64,000 nt of DNA, taken from Chitinophagales bacterium. GTDB lineage: Bacteria > Bacteroidota > Bacteroidia > Chitinophagales > LD1. Under the pieces are notes generated by a model. The model saw only the letters and a list, made by a program, of their open reading frames with translations, searched no databases and was not told where the DNA came from. The translations under genes were made by a program, and so were the position numbers. The stretch is taken from positions 310,001 to 374,000 of the forward strand of contig JAHBTS010000003.1 in the NCBI GenBank assembly GCA_019638515.1. The letters run 5' to 3'. Below are positions 54,401-61,998 of this stretch, piece after piece; positions within the stretch are counted from its first letter, which is position 1, and the number at the start of each line of letters is the position of its first letter.

Positions 54401-55317
54401 CTACCCTTACCACACTTGCTAATTCACCCAATAGTTTTAAAGCCAATTTTCAACTATATAAAAGCATTGTATTCAACGGAAAAGCAAGTGTGCAAAACGG
54501 AAAGTTCAACTTTAGTTTTATGGTACCAAAAGACATAGACTACAAAGTAGGTGAAGCACGCATAAGCTATTATGCCGAAGATTTTTCTCGCAATATGGAC
54601 GCACACGGTTTAGATGAATCTATTTACATCGGCAGCAGTTCCGATAGTGTATTGTTTGACGACCAAGGCCCCACTATTGCTCTATTTATGAACGATGAAA
54701 ATTTTCGCAGTGGCGGAATTACCGATGCTAATCCAAAACTATTGGCGGTATTGGAAGATGATTTTGGTATAAATGTGGGCAATACCTTGGGGCATGAAAT
54801 TACAGCAGTACTAGATCAAAACTCTGCTAAACCTATTGTGCTAAACGAATATTTTGAAAGCGAACTCAACAACTATAAAAAAGGAAAAGTGCTGTATCCT
54901 TTTTACAAATTAGAAGACGGAGAACATACACTCACCGTTAAAGCATGGGATACTCAAAACAACTCTGCCGAAGCTGATATAAGCTTTATAGTAAGCACTT
55001 CACCTGCACTGGCATTAGAGAAAATTTTCTGCTATCCGAATCCATTTACAACCTCTACTACTTTTTCGTTTGAACACAATGCAGCCGACAAACCATTGGA
55101 TGCCGAAGTGAGAATTTACACTTTAAATGGAGCAATGGTGCGCCATATTAAAGCCGAGTTTACGCCCGATGGCTACCGTGCCAACAATATAAAATGGGAT
55201 GGCGATACCGATGAAGGAGGTGATGTAATGAAAGGCATTTATATCTACAGAATTACACTACAAGATAAGCAAGGCAACCAAACCTCCAAAAGCGATCGGG
55301 TAGTGCTAATTCGCTAG
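51445..55317 (+). CDS. porU: Type IX secretion system sortase PorU
   Basis: This 1,290-residue outer-membrane-associated C25-family protease cleaves the C-terminal sorting domain of T9SS cargo and links the cargo to anionic lipopolysaccharide or lipid. The N-terminus has a signal peptide ending near TLSAQ. The gingipain-like domain carries His798 in NYVGHGGINNWSHE and Cys832 in TATCEFSKFDRNGGQ, the expected catalytic pair, with SVTTVRVVYS after it. The C-terminal ~100 residues (YPNPFTTSTTFSF to SKSDRVVLIR) are a CTD-like beta-sandwich. Size and motifs match canonical PorU. It is divergent from porP-gldJ, and canonical porV is not adjacent. Confidence 0.93.
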   Translation: MMCFNNFLNRINNLAKNVLLLVSLCTWLCFCTLSAQENNIQLQWSKEWKKVETPKGNFLRPSFEDASFTEAQNFFPVFTTSVYTAGAAEATLYDAMFTAADSAAAAALQHIASQPTVTVNNGKSALKNIAVISVFPFRKNETTGVVEKLLSFKIKLAETAPASASAAARGTNSYVANSILASGSWYKISTNKTAMHRLTYNFVKTSFGIDPASVSFSNFGIFGNYHGLLNETAGQNPQSDDLQELPIFISDKNGNGKFDSDDFVLFYGQDPHAWSYPGNSQPFTHKKHIYSDKNFYFVTTNKGSGKQTIAESAAGNANATATTFNDYAFHELDEMNFLESGRIWFGDKMSSTKTSIDLSFNFPNIATMAPVNIVSTAVAKTPQTTANGATQIVCTYGGSNILIHSIKGSGSTLYGTVATYQIQNATLNPTSDNLKLTYNYNCIDNTGEAYLDYVEINCQRNLIFTGGSMNFRNTATVGAASVTEFQISNAANTQVWDVTNPFEAKSQLANNGTFTVATPILKEFVVFDPAASHAEPEYTEKVANQNLHACGQPDMVIVTHPSFLSAAKRLADFHQTNNGISVLVTTPQLIYNEFSNGKQDATAIRNFLKMLYDRAAGDTTLIPRYLLLFGDGSFDMMKHTSASTNFIPTYQSYESLNEIGTFVSDDFFGLLDDGEGGDILGSNNFIDVAIGRLPVGTADEAEGVVNKIINYKSTKALGNWRNRITFVADDEDSNVHFSDCNGFANYLASAYPVYNQNKIYLDAYQRVNTPAGARYPDVNAAILNALNRGTLILNYVGHGGINNWSHERIFNFNDIQQLSNFNTLPLFVTATCEFSKFDRNGGQTAGENLIVNPNGGGIASVTTVRVVYSYQNKQLNDALIKNVFKPYHGKTPTMGELLMQAKNGIWGGGDANNRKFLLLGDPALSLNYPELNVVTTEVNNIPVGNTNDTMKALQQITMSGEVRNWDGTLASDFNGFVFPTVFDKVSTLTTLANSPNSFKANFQLYKSIVFNGKASVQNGKFNFSFMVPKDIDYKVGEARISYYAEDFSRNMDAHGLDESIYIGSSSDSVLFDDQGPTIALFMNDENFRSGGITDANPKLLAVLEDDFGINVGNTLGHEITAVLDQNSAKPIVLNEYFESELNNYKKGKVLYPFYKLEDGEHTLTVKAWDTQNNSAEADISFIVSTSPALALEKIFCYPNPFTTSTTFSFEHNAADKPLDAEVRIYTLNGAMVRHIKAEFTPDGYRANNIKWDGDTDEGGDVMKGIYIYRITLQDKQGNQTSKSDRVVLIR

Positions 55318-55348
55318 GCAACCAATAATATTTTACACCTTACAAACC

Positions 55349-55792
55349 ATGCAGCGCAGTTACGAGCACTTTATGAAATTGGCTTTAAAAGAGGCCTTAT
55401 ATGCGTATGAAGAAGACGAAGTTCCCATTGGAGCAATAGTGGTGTGCAACCAACAAATTATTGGCAAGGGCTATAACCATGTTGAAAAACTAACCGATGT
55501 TACCGCACATGCCGAAATGATTGCCATTACAGCCGCTTCGAACTATTTAGGCAATAAATTTTTAGAGTCGTGCGAGATATATGTTACGGTGGAGCCATGC
55601 CTAATGTGTGCCACTGCTTTGCGTTGGGCTCGTATTGGCAAATTGATATACGGTACCGGAGAACCTAAAACGGGCTTTACCACTTTTCAAAAACCAGTAT
55701 TGCATCCTTCAACAGAAATTATTGGAGGCATTATGGAAGCAGAATGCGCTGCACTTATGAAGCAGTTTTTTAAAGAAAAAAGATTAGGGTAA
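55349..55792 (+). CDS. tadA: tRNA-specific adenosine deaminase
   Basis: This 147-residue deaminase of the CDA fold converts the wobble A34 of tRNA-Arg(ACG) to inosine. The zinc site is H54-A-E56 in TAHAEMIAI and C84/C87 in VEPCLMCA, with Glu56 as proton shuttle. The terminal GGIMEAECAALMKQFF helix is typical of TadA. It follows porU by 31 bp on the same strand and may be co-transcribed. Confidence 0.92.
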   Translation: MQRSYEHFMKLALKEALYAYEEDEVPIGAIVVCNQQIIGKGYNHVEKLTDVTAHAEMIAITAASNYLGNKFLESCEIYVTVEPCLMCATALRWARIGKLIYGTGEPKTGFTTFQKPVLHPSTEIIGGIMEAECAALMKQFFKEKRLG

Positions 55793-55800
55793 TATCCGTA

Positions 55801-58008
55801 CTACTCATAATCGTTGCCCACTTTTTTACTTCCCGTGCTTTGGTTGTATTTGTTACAATCAAAAATAGTGTGGCTCATGGCTTCCGGAACAGGAAACACA
55901 TCTTTAGCATTAAACTCCGAAGAAAAATTAGTGCTATCGTTGTTTACTCTTTGGAAAAAATAAGCCCAAACAGGCAATGCCATAGTAGCACCTTGGCCGT
56001 ATTGCATAGAGCGGAAACGGATGTATCTATCATCGCAACCGGTCCAGCTACCTGCCACCAAATGAGGAGTAGCGCCAATAAACCAACCATCGGCATAATT
56101 AGAGGTAGTACCGGTTTTACCAATTATATCGCCCGGCAATTTGTATCTGTAACGCAAGCGAACACCCGTGCCATACTGCACCACACCTCTTAATAATTCC
56201 ACCATGGTGTAATTGGTGTTTTCATCAAAAACTTCGCGCTGCTGGGCAGTAAATTCACCTACCACGTTGCCGTTTCTATCTTCGATACGCGTAACAAAAA
56301 TAGGTTGTGTGTACACACCATTGTTGGCAAACGTGGCATAAGCACCTACCATTTCGTACAGCGAAATATCTGCCGAACCCAAACTGATTGAAGGCTGTGC
56401 CGGAATATCGCTTTCTATTCCCATGTTGTGAGCCAATTGAATAACTGCATCGGGTGTCATTTCGTGCATAAGGTAAGCAGTTACCGTGTTTATAGAATTG
56501 GCAAGTGCTTCTTTTAGTGTCATCATGCCGCCATATTTTCCATCGCTGTTTTTGGGTGTCCAATCTTCTAATAATCCAAAGCGAGGATCTCCGGCTTCGA
56601 ATGTTACAGGCTGGTTAGGAACTTTAAAACAAGGCGAGTAGCCTTTATCGCGAATAGCCGTGGCATACACAATTGGCTTAAATGTGGAACCTACTTGCCG
56701 CTTGGTATTTATGTTTACGTGATCGAACTGAAAATGGCGATAGTTAATGCCGCCCGCCCAAGCTCTGATATATCCGTTTGAGGGGTCTAATACCATAAAG
56801 CCGTTTTGCAAAATCATGCGGTAATAGCGCAGCGAATCGTATGGACTCATTACCGTATCCTTATCGCCACCGTAAGCAAAGATGCGCATCTTTACTGGCG
56901 TGTGCATTACCTTATCTATTTCTTCTCTGCTTTTACCCGCTTCTTTCATATCGGCATAGCGGCTGCAATGCGTGTAAATACCTTCCCATTCTTTTGAAAA
57001 ATCTTTCCACGGGTCTTTTCCCTTCCAATGCTCAAAAAACACCGATTGTAATTCGCTTAAATGCTGTATTTGTGCTTCTTCTGCATAGCGCTGCAAACGC
57101 GAATCTAGAGTAACGTAAATGCGCAAACCATCGCGATACAAATTGTATGAAGTGCCATCGGGTTTTTTATTCTCTGCCAGATACTTTTTGAGCCATAAAC
57201 GAAGATATTCTCTAAAGTGCGGAGCCAATCCTTCTTCGTGTGTTTCGGGGTGAAAATCTAATGCAATAGGTTGTTTCTGCAACGAATCTAGTTGTGGCTT
57301 ATTCAAAAAATTGTACTTATACATTTGAGCCAACACTGTATTTCTTCTATTAAACGATGCTTGCGGATGCAAACGCGGATTGTATTGATAAGGTGCTTTC
57401 AACATACCAATCAGCACAGCCGCTTCTTCAACTTTTAATGAATCTACGCTTTTTCCAAAATAGGTTTGCGCTGCCGATTTTATACCAAAAGCATTGTCGC
57501 TAAACTCTACCGTGTTTAAATACATGGCAAATATTTCCTGCTTGGTATAAGAATGCTCCAGGCGCACGGCAATTATCCATTCTTTAAATTTACGCAATAC
57601 CAATTGCAGTTTATTTAAGCGCTCGCGCGGAAACAAATTTTTTGCCAACTGCTGTGTAATAGTACTGCCACCGCCTTTTGCACCACCGGAAAGCATTACT
57701 CTAAACAAGGCTTTAAAATCTACTCCGGTATGTTCTTCGAATCGAATATCTTCTGTAGCTAAAAGTGCCTGACGCAAGCATTGTGGAAGGCCCGCATAAT
57801 CTACATTACTTCTATTTTGTGCATAGTATTTTCCAATTACTTCGCCATCGGTTGAAATAATTTCGGTAGCGAGGCTGCTTTCCGGATTTTCTAATTCATC
57901 GAAACTTGGCAACGCTCCAAAATAGCCCGCATTAAGCAAATAAAACAGCAGCGCCACTCCGGCAATACCTGTAAAAAACAATGCCCAAAAGATCTTTAAC
58001 CATTTCAC
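55801..58008 (-). CDS. Penicillin-binding protein 1A (bifunctional transglycosylase/transpeptidase)
   Basis: This 735-residue class A PBP has an N-terminal membrane anchor (residues ~5-28). The GT51 glycosyltransferase domain (~50-230) has LATEDIRFEEHTGVD with the catalytic Glu, and GGSTITQQLAKN. The transpeptidase domain (~400-690) has the nucleophile box GSTFKP, SIN and KTGTTSNYADGW. It polymerises and cross-links peptidoglycan in the periplasm. It converges on tadA with only 8 bp between the genes. Confidence 0.95.
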   Translation of the reverse strand: MKWLKIFWALFFTGIAGVALLFYLLNAGYFGALPSFDELENPESSLATEIISTDGEVIGKYYAQNRSNVDYAGLPQCLRQALLATEDIRFEEHTGVDFKALFRVMLSGGAKGGGSTITQQLAKNLFPRERLNKLQLVLRKFKEWIIAVRLEHSYTKQEIFAMYLNTVEFSDNAFGIKSAAQTYFGKSVDSLKVEEAAVLIGMLKAPYQYNPRLHPQASFNRRNTVLAQMYKYNFLNKPQLDSLQKQPIALDFHPETHEEGLAPHFREYLRLWLKKYLAENKKPDGTSYNLYRDGLRIYVTLDSRLQRYAEEAQIQHLSELQSVFFEHWKGKDPWKDFSKEWEGIYTHCSRYADMKEAGKSREEIDKVMHTPVKMRIFAYGGDKDTVMSPYDSLRYYRMILQNGFMVLDPSNGYIRAWAGGINYRHFQFDHVNINTKRQVGSTFKPIVYATAIRDKGYSPCFKVPNQPVTFEAGDPRFGLLEDWTPKNSDGKYGGMMTLKEALANSINTVTAYLMHEMTPDAVIQLAHNMGIESDIPAQPSISLGSADISLYEMVGAYATFANNGVYTQPIFVTRIEDRNGNVVGEFTAQQREVFDENTNYTMVELLRGVVQYGTGVRLRYRYKLPGDIIGKTGTTSNYADGWFIGATPHLVAGSWTGCDDRYIRFRSMQYGQGATMALPVWAYFFQRVNNDSTNFSSEFNAKDVFPVPEAMSHTIFDCNKYNQSTGSKKVGNDYE

Positions 58009-58012
58009 CTTT

Positions 58013-58020
58013 CAAACGTA
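58013..58020 (-). promoter_or_regulatory. -7 promoter motif TACGTTTG adjoining the PBP1A start
   Basis: On the minus strand this exact TAnnTTTG match ends 4 bp before the ATG at 58008. No TTG is at the -33 position; a terminator stem occupies that place. If it works, the PBP1A mRNA would be leaderless or nearly so. Confidence 0.3.
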
Positions 58021-58038
58021 CAAGATTTTTGAAATAAA

Positions 58039-58066
58039 AAAGCCCGTGGTTTGCGCCACAGGCTTT
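58039..58066 (-). terminator. Intrinsic terminator of the lipoprotein gene
   Basis: A ten-pair stem with one mismatch (58039-58049 with 58056-58066, core AGCC.GTGG) and a 6-nt loop is followed on the minus strand by TTTTTTATTTC. It lies between the lipoprotein stop and the PBP1A start. Confidence 0.8.
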
Positions 58067-58141
58067 GCCTAGCTGGATTTAAGGATAAAGTTGTTGGTGT
58101 GGAAGAAAAAAATTGTCTATAAAAATGAACCTTGTCGCTGC

Positions 58142-58918
58142 TTAGTTGAGGTTACCAAACATGGTAGCGCAACTCTCATGAATGTAGTAGTATTTTTTTC
58201 CGTTTTTGGTGAATGGGGTAATTCTATATGGAGCCACTTGTACCAAACCCGAATTTTCGCCTTTGCCCAAAGAGCCTACCTCTGCTGCCGTAAAGGTGTA
58301 AGAAGTTACACCCGGGCCGGTAATGTGGGATACGCTGCCCGAAGGACCTGCCATTACCCAAATTACAGAATCGTAGTTAGAAGGTGCTGTTTGCAAGGTT
58401 ACGGTATAGCTGCTAGAAGTATTTATTTCTTTAGAACTATTGATTTTGCCAATACCCGGCAAGTAACCTGAAGCTGTATAAGTAAATGCCGAAACACTGC
58501 TGCTGCCTGTAATGTTCCAATTGTAAGTATAGCTACTGGTGCTAATGCCCATATCGCTTCCATTTGGCGCACCTTTGGGAGTAAAACCATAGTAGTTGTT
58601 AGACAGCTTAGTCAGAGCTGAGTCGTTTACGGAAACATTTCCTGCGTCATCGAAAGTAGCGGAGCCGGTTGTGGTAGAAAATCCTGCGAATGCAACACCC
58701 ATTTTATAGTCTAAATCCATGGATGGCACACCTGGTACCGAAGGTGTAGAATATGAAGCCAAAACACGCACTACGCCTAATACGCCATATGCATCAGAAG
58801 GTGTGTTTACTTGTGGTGGATTGTTGGCAGGTGCATTGTTGGTGGTTGTAGTCTTCTTATTACAAGAAGAAAGAGCAAACACACCCAATGCTGCTAACAG
58901 AATGAAATTCTTTTTCAT
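58142..58918 (-). CDS. Unknown lipoprotein
   Basis: I do not recognise the family. The ATG at 58918 (MKKNFILLAALGVFALSSC) gives a standard lipobox with Cys19; an upstream in-frame start at 58954 would add 12 unlikely residues. After a Thr/Asn/Pro-rich linker, the ~230-residue body is rich in Ser, Thr, Gly and Tyr and appears all-beta. A hydrophobic central part (DYKMGVAFAGF) and the ending YYYIHESCATMFGNLN are notable. It is a single-gene unit with its own terminator. Confidence 0.75.
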   Translation of the reverse strand: MKKNFILLAALGVFALSSCNKKTTTTNNAPANNPPQVNTPSDAYGVLGVVRVLASYSTPSVPGVPSMDLDYKMGVAFAGFSTTTGSATFDDAGNVSVNDSALTKLSNNYYGFTPKGAPNGSDMGISTSSYTYNWNITGSSSVSAFTYTASGYLPGIGKINSSKEINTSSSYTVTLQTAPSNYDSVIWVMAGPSGSVSHITGPGVTSYTFTAAEVGSLGKGENSGLVQVAPYRITPFTKNGKKYYYIHESCATMFGNLN

Positions 58919-59173
58919 AACGATTATGTGTTTAGTGAATAATTGATGATGCAATTATATCCCGCACAAAACACACTATGCCGATTCGAGTAAGAATGCC
59001 TTGTTTTTTGGAAAAAAAACAAATGGTTCAATTAGTGCCAACTGCACGGTGATTTACCCTAAAGTATGCTCAAACAATTTAGGCTAAATGGCAATGAAAT
59101 TTTAAATTCCAATGATCCCTATTTCTTTTCCGGAAAACACAAAAATCCTTGGTAATACTATTAAGTACACGCA

Positions 59174-60091
59174 CTACTTATTGCTGTATTCAAACAAAAA
59201 CTTTTTTTCTTCTTCAGAAAGACTATCATAACCGGAGCGCGAAATCTTATCCAAAATTTCATCTACTCTTTCTTGCTCCGATACTACTTGTGCTTCGGGA
59301 GAAGAAGGTTTGTATTGGATGGAACGGAGGTATGCTACTCTTTCTTTTCGCACTGCTTCGTAATGCTGTTTCTTAGCAAAAGGAATAGTTACCGTATCGG
59401 CAACTTTTTGAATTGGAGAAAACATATCTATACCATGCCTTAATCCGCGAATAAACAACCAACCGCAACAAGCTCCGCCTAAATGAGCAATATAGCCTCC
59501 GGCATTACCTCTTGGAATGCTGATAACATCTACTACCAACGTAAATAATGCAATATACTTTATGCGCACCTCACCAAAAAACATAAGGAATACCCGATGA
59601 TTGGGATTAAGCGTAACCGCACCAAATACAATTGCTAAGATGCTTGCCGAAGCACCCATAAGCACTGCATTTTGCAAAGAAGGCTCAAATACAGGAATTA
59701 AATTAAAAGATGCTATATAAAATACTGCACCGCTTATACCGCCCAATATATACAGTGGCAAAACTCGTTTATCGCCCAAGTACAGCGTAAAAATGCCGCC
59801 AAACCAATACAGCCAAAGCATATTAAAAAGCAGATGAAAAAAATCTTCGTGCAAGAACATATAACTGAGCAATGTCCACGGCTGCTTTACAAAGGTAGCA
59901 AGCGATGCCGGCAGCGATACATGGTGTAAAATACTACTGTAGGCTGCCGAATTTTGAAAAAGAAAAAATCCCAACTTCATCACATTTACCAATAGGAATA
60001 CAAACACATTTATGTAAATGAGTTTTATCACCATATCGCCAATGCTAAAGCGAATGCGCAAATCGCTTATTATGGAATTACCGTACAACAA
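59174..60091 (-). CDS. Rhomboid-family intramembrane serine protease
   Basis: This protein is up to 305 residues long with about six membrane segments. It has the rhomboid features HLLFNMLWLYWFG, the nucleophile in MGASASILA and the catalytic histidine in AHLGGACCGWLF. It cleaves transmembrane substrates. The start is ambiguous: TTG codons at 60091/60088 keep the conserved pre-TM sequence SDLRIRFSIGD, while the first ATG is at 60034. A TATTTTTG motif on the minus strand at 60096-60089 overlaps the TTG, which would favour a downstream start such as TTG 60061. The C-terminal ~85 residues are a charged cytoplasmic tail (EKISRSGYDSLSEEEKKF type). Confidence 0.88.
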   Translation of the reverse strand: MLYGNSIISDLRIRFSIGDMVIKLIYINVFVFLLVNVMKLGFFLFQNSAAYSSILHHVSLPASLATFVKQPWTLLSYMFLHEDFFHLLFNMLWLYWFGGIFTLYLGDKRVLPLYILGGISGAVFYIASFNLIPVFEPSLQNAVLMGASASILAIVFGAVTLNPNHRVFLMFFGEVRIKYIALFTLVVDVISIPRGNAGGYIAHLGGACCGWLFIRGLRHGIDMFSPIQKVADTVTIPFAKKQHYEAVRKERVAYLRSIQYKPSSPEAQVVSEQERVDEILDKISRSGYDSLSEEEKKFLFEYSNK

Positions 60092-60218
60092 AAATATCTT
60101 TTACACTAAGGTACATTTTTATGCTTAAACAGCATAAAAAAGCAGCCTACCAACTAGAAGCAAATACCGTTTTATACATTTCTAACAAGCAGGCACTTTT
60201 TCAACTATTGGTTTTATC

Positions 60219-60226
60219 TACTTTTG
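60219..60226 (+). promoter_or_regulatory. -7 promoter motif TACTTTTG adjoining the ABC exporter start
   Basis: This exact TAnnTTTG match ends 4 bp before the GTG start codon at 60231. No -33 TTG is seen. It is listed because the same arrangement recurs in this window. Confidence 0.3.
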
Positions 60227-60230
60227 GCAG

Positions 60231-61997
60231 GTGTTGGAGAAAGAAAAAAAAACACTTGTAGATTTCAACTTACTGTGGCGTATTTTAGCATTGGCAAAAC
60301 CATATAGCCAATGGTTTCGGTTTTCAATCTTTTTATCGCTGTTGCTGGCTGTACTGGCACCGCTCCGCCCCAAAATTGTTCAATATACTGTAGATAATTA
60401 CATTGTTCATTTTAATGCTTTGGCATTACAAAAAATGGCATTGGTGCTGGTAGCGCTGCTCTTGCTAGAATCGGCTGCCCGCTATGGTTTTAATTACTTA
60501 ACCGCTTGGTTGGGACAAAGTGTAATTCGCGATTTACGTATTCGGGTTTTTAAACATTTAATTTATGCACGGCTACGGTATTTTGACGCCACTCCCATTG
60601 GCACCGCCACCACGCGCACCATCAACGATATTGAAGCCGTAAACGATACTTTTTCGGAAGGCTTAATTACTATTCTTGCCGATGTACTTACTATTATTTT
60701 GGTAGTAAGTTTTATGTTTTATACCAACTGGAAAATTGCATTGGTAAGCATTGCCTCGCTTCCGCTGCTGCTATGGGTAACGCGTTGGTTTCAAGAAGGC
60801 GTAAAGCGCTCTTTCCAAGACGAAAGAACACAAATTGGTCGCATGAATGCCTTCTTGCAAGAACACTTAACCGGCATGAGGATTATTCAACTCTTTAATG
60901 TAGAAGCAAAAGAATTTGAGAAGTATAAAACTATTAACAACGAGCTAAAGCAAGCCAACATTCGCGGTATTTGGTACTATTCGCTTTTCTTTCCTGCTGT
61001 AGAGATTTTATTGGCAGCATCGGTGGGTTTAATGGTGTGGATGGCGGCACACGAAATTTTGCACCAACAGGCGCAAGTGGGCATTATTATGGCGTTTATT
61101 CTTTACATTAGTATGCTCTTTCGCCCCATAAGATTTATTGCCGATAAAGTAAATACTATTCAGAGAGGTTTGGTTGCCTGCGAGCGCGTTTTTAAGTTAT
61201 TAGACACCGATGAGCGCATTGCCGATAGCGGTACTTTTTCACCCCAAAAAGTAGAAGGAAACATTCGGTTTAAAGATGTGTGGTTTGCTTACAACAACGA
61301 ACATTATGTTTTAAAACATGTGAATTTTGAACTGCCTGCCGGAGAAACGCTTGCTATTATTGGTTCCACGGGATCCGGAAAAACAACTACCATTTCTTTA
61401 TTGGGTAGGTTTTACGAAACCACCAAAGGTGAAATTTTATTAGATGGTGTAAACATTCGCGATTACTCGCTGAATGCCTTGCGCTCGCAAATGAGTGTGG
61501 TGCTGCAAGATGTATTTTTGTTTGCAGGCAGTGTGTATGAAAATATTACGTTGCGCAACGAAAATATTTCGTTGGAAACGGTTGAACATGCAGCAAAATT
61601 GGTGGGGGCACACGAGTTTATTTCAAAGTTACCGGGCGGTTATCAATATAAAGTTATGGAGCGCGGAGCCACACTTTCTATGGGTCAAAGGCAGTTGATT
61701 TCTTTTGTGCGCGCATTGGTGTATAATCCGGCAGTGCTCATTTTAGATGAGGCTACTTCTTCTATTGATAGCGAGAGCGAAGCGCTTATACAACGCGCTA
61801 TCGAAAAATTGGTAAAAGGCAGAACTTCTATTGTAATTGCGCACAGGCTCTCTACCATTCGGCACGCACATAAAATTGCTGTGTTCGACAAGGGCATTCT
61901 TAAAGAATTTGGTTCGCACGCAACACTAATGGAATTAAACGGCACCTATAAACAACTGTTTGAAATGCAGTTTCACACTTCGGCAACAAGTGTGTAG
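60231..61997 (+). CDS. ABC transporter, fused membrane and ATPase domains (MsbA-like exporter)
   Basis: This 588-residue half-transporter has six membrane segments (residues ~25-320) and then an ATPase domain with Walker A GSTGSGKTT, Q-loop VLQDVFLF, signature LSMGQRQ, Walker B VLILDEATSS and H-loop IVIAHRLS. It exports a lipid, peptide or drug; the substrate cannot be read from sequence. The start is GTG 60231 or TTG 60234, as no ATG is in frame before the first membrane segment and an in-frame TAA lies at 60183. It converges on recQ with 1 bp between stops. Confidence 0.92.
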   Translation: MLEKEKKTLVDFNLLWRILALAKPYSQWFRFSIFLSLLLAVLAPLRPKIVQYTVDNYIVHFNALALQKMALVLVALLLLESAARYGFNYLTAWLGQSVIRDLRIRVFKHLIYARLRYFDATPIGTATTRTINDIEAVNDTFSEGLITILADVLTIILVVSFMFYTNWKIALVSIASLPLLLWVTRWFQEGVKRSFQDERTQIGRMNAFLQEHLTGMRIIQLFNVEAKEFEKYKTINNELKQANIRGIWYYSLFFPAVEILLAASVGLMVWMAAHEILHQQAQVGIIMAFILYISMLFRPIRFIADKVNTIQRGLVACERVFKLLDTDERIADSGTFSPQKVEGNIRFKDVWFAYNNEHYVLKHVNFELPAGETLAIIGSTGSGKTTTISLLGRFYETTKGEILLDGVNIRDYSLNALRSQMSVVLQDVFLFAGSVYENITLRNENISLETVEHAAKLVGAHEFISKLPGGYQYKVMERGATLSMGQRQLISFVRALVYNPAVLILDEATSSIDSESEALIQRAIEKLVKGRTSIVIAHRLSTIRHAHKIAVFDKGILKEFGSHATLMELNGTYKQLFEMQFHTSATSV

Positions 61998-61998
61998 T

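Noticed and set aside
60231-60236. Frameshifted or truncated N-terminus of the ABC exporter because no ATG is present
   Set aside because: The first membrane segment is complete and the GTG/TTG pair gives a normal family start, so an alternative start codon is the simpler explanation.
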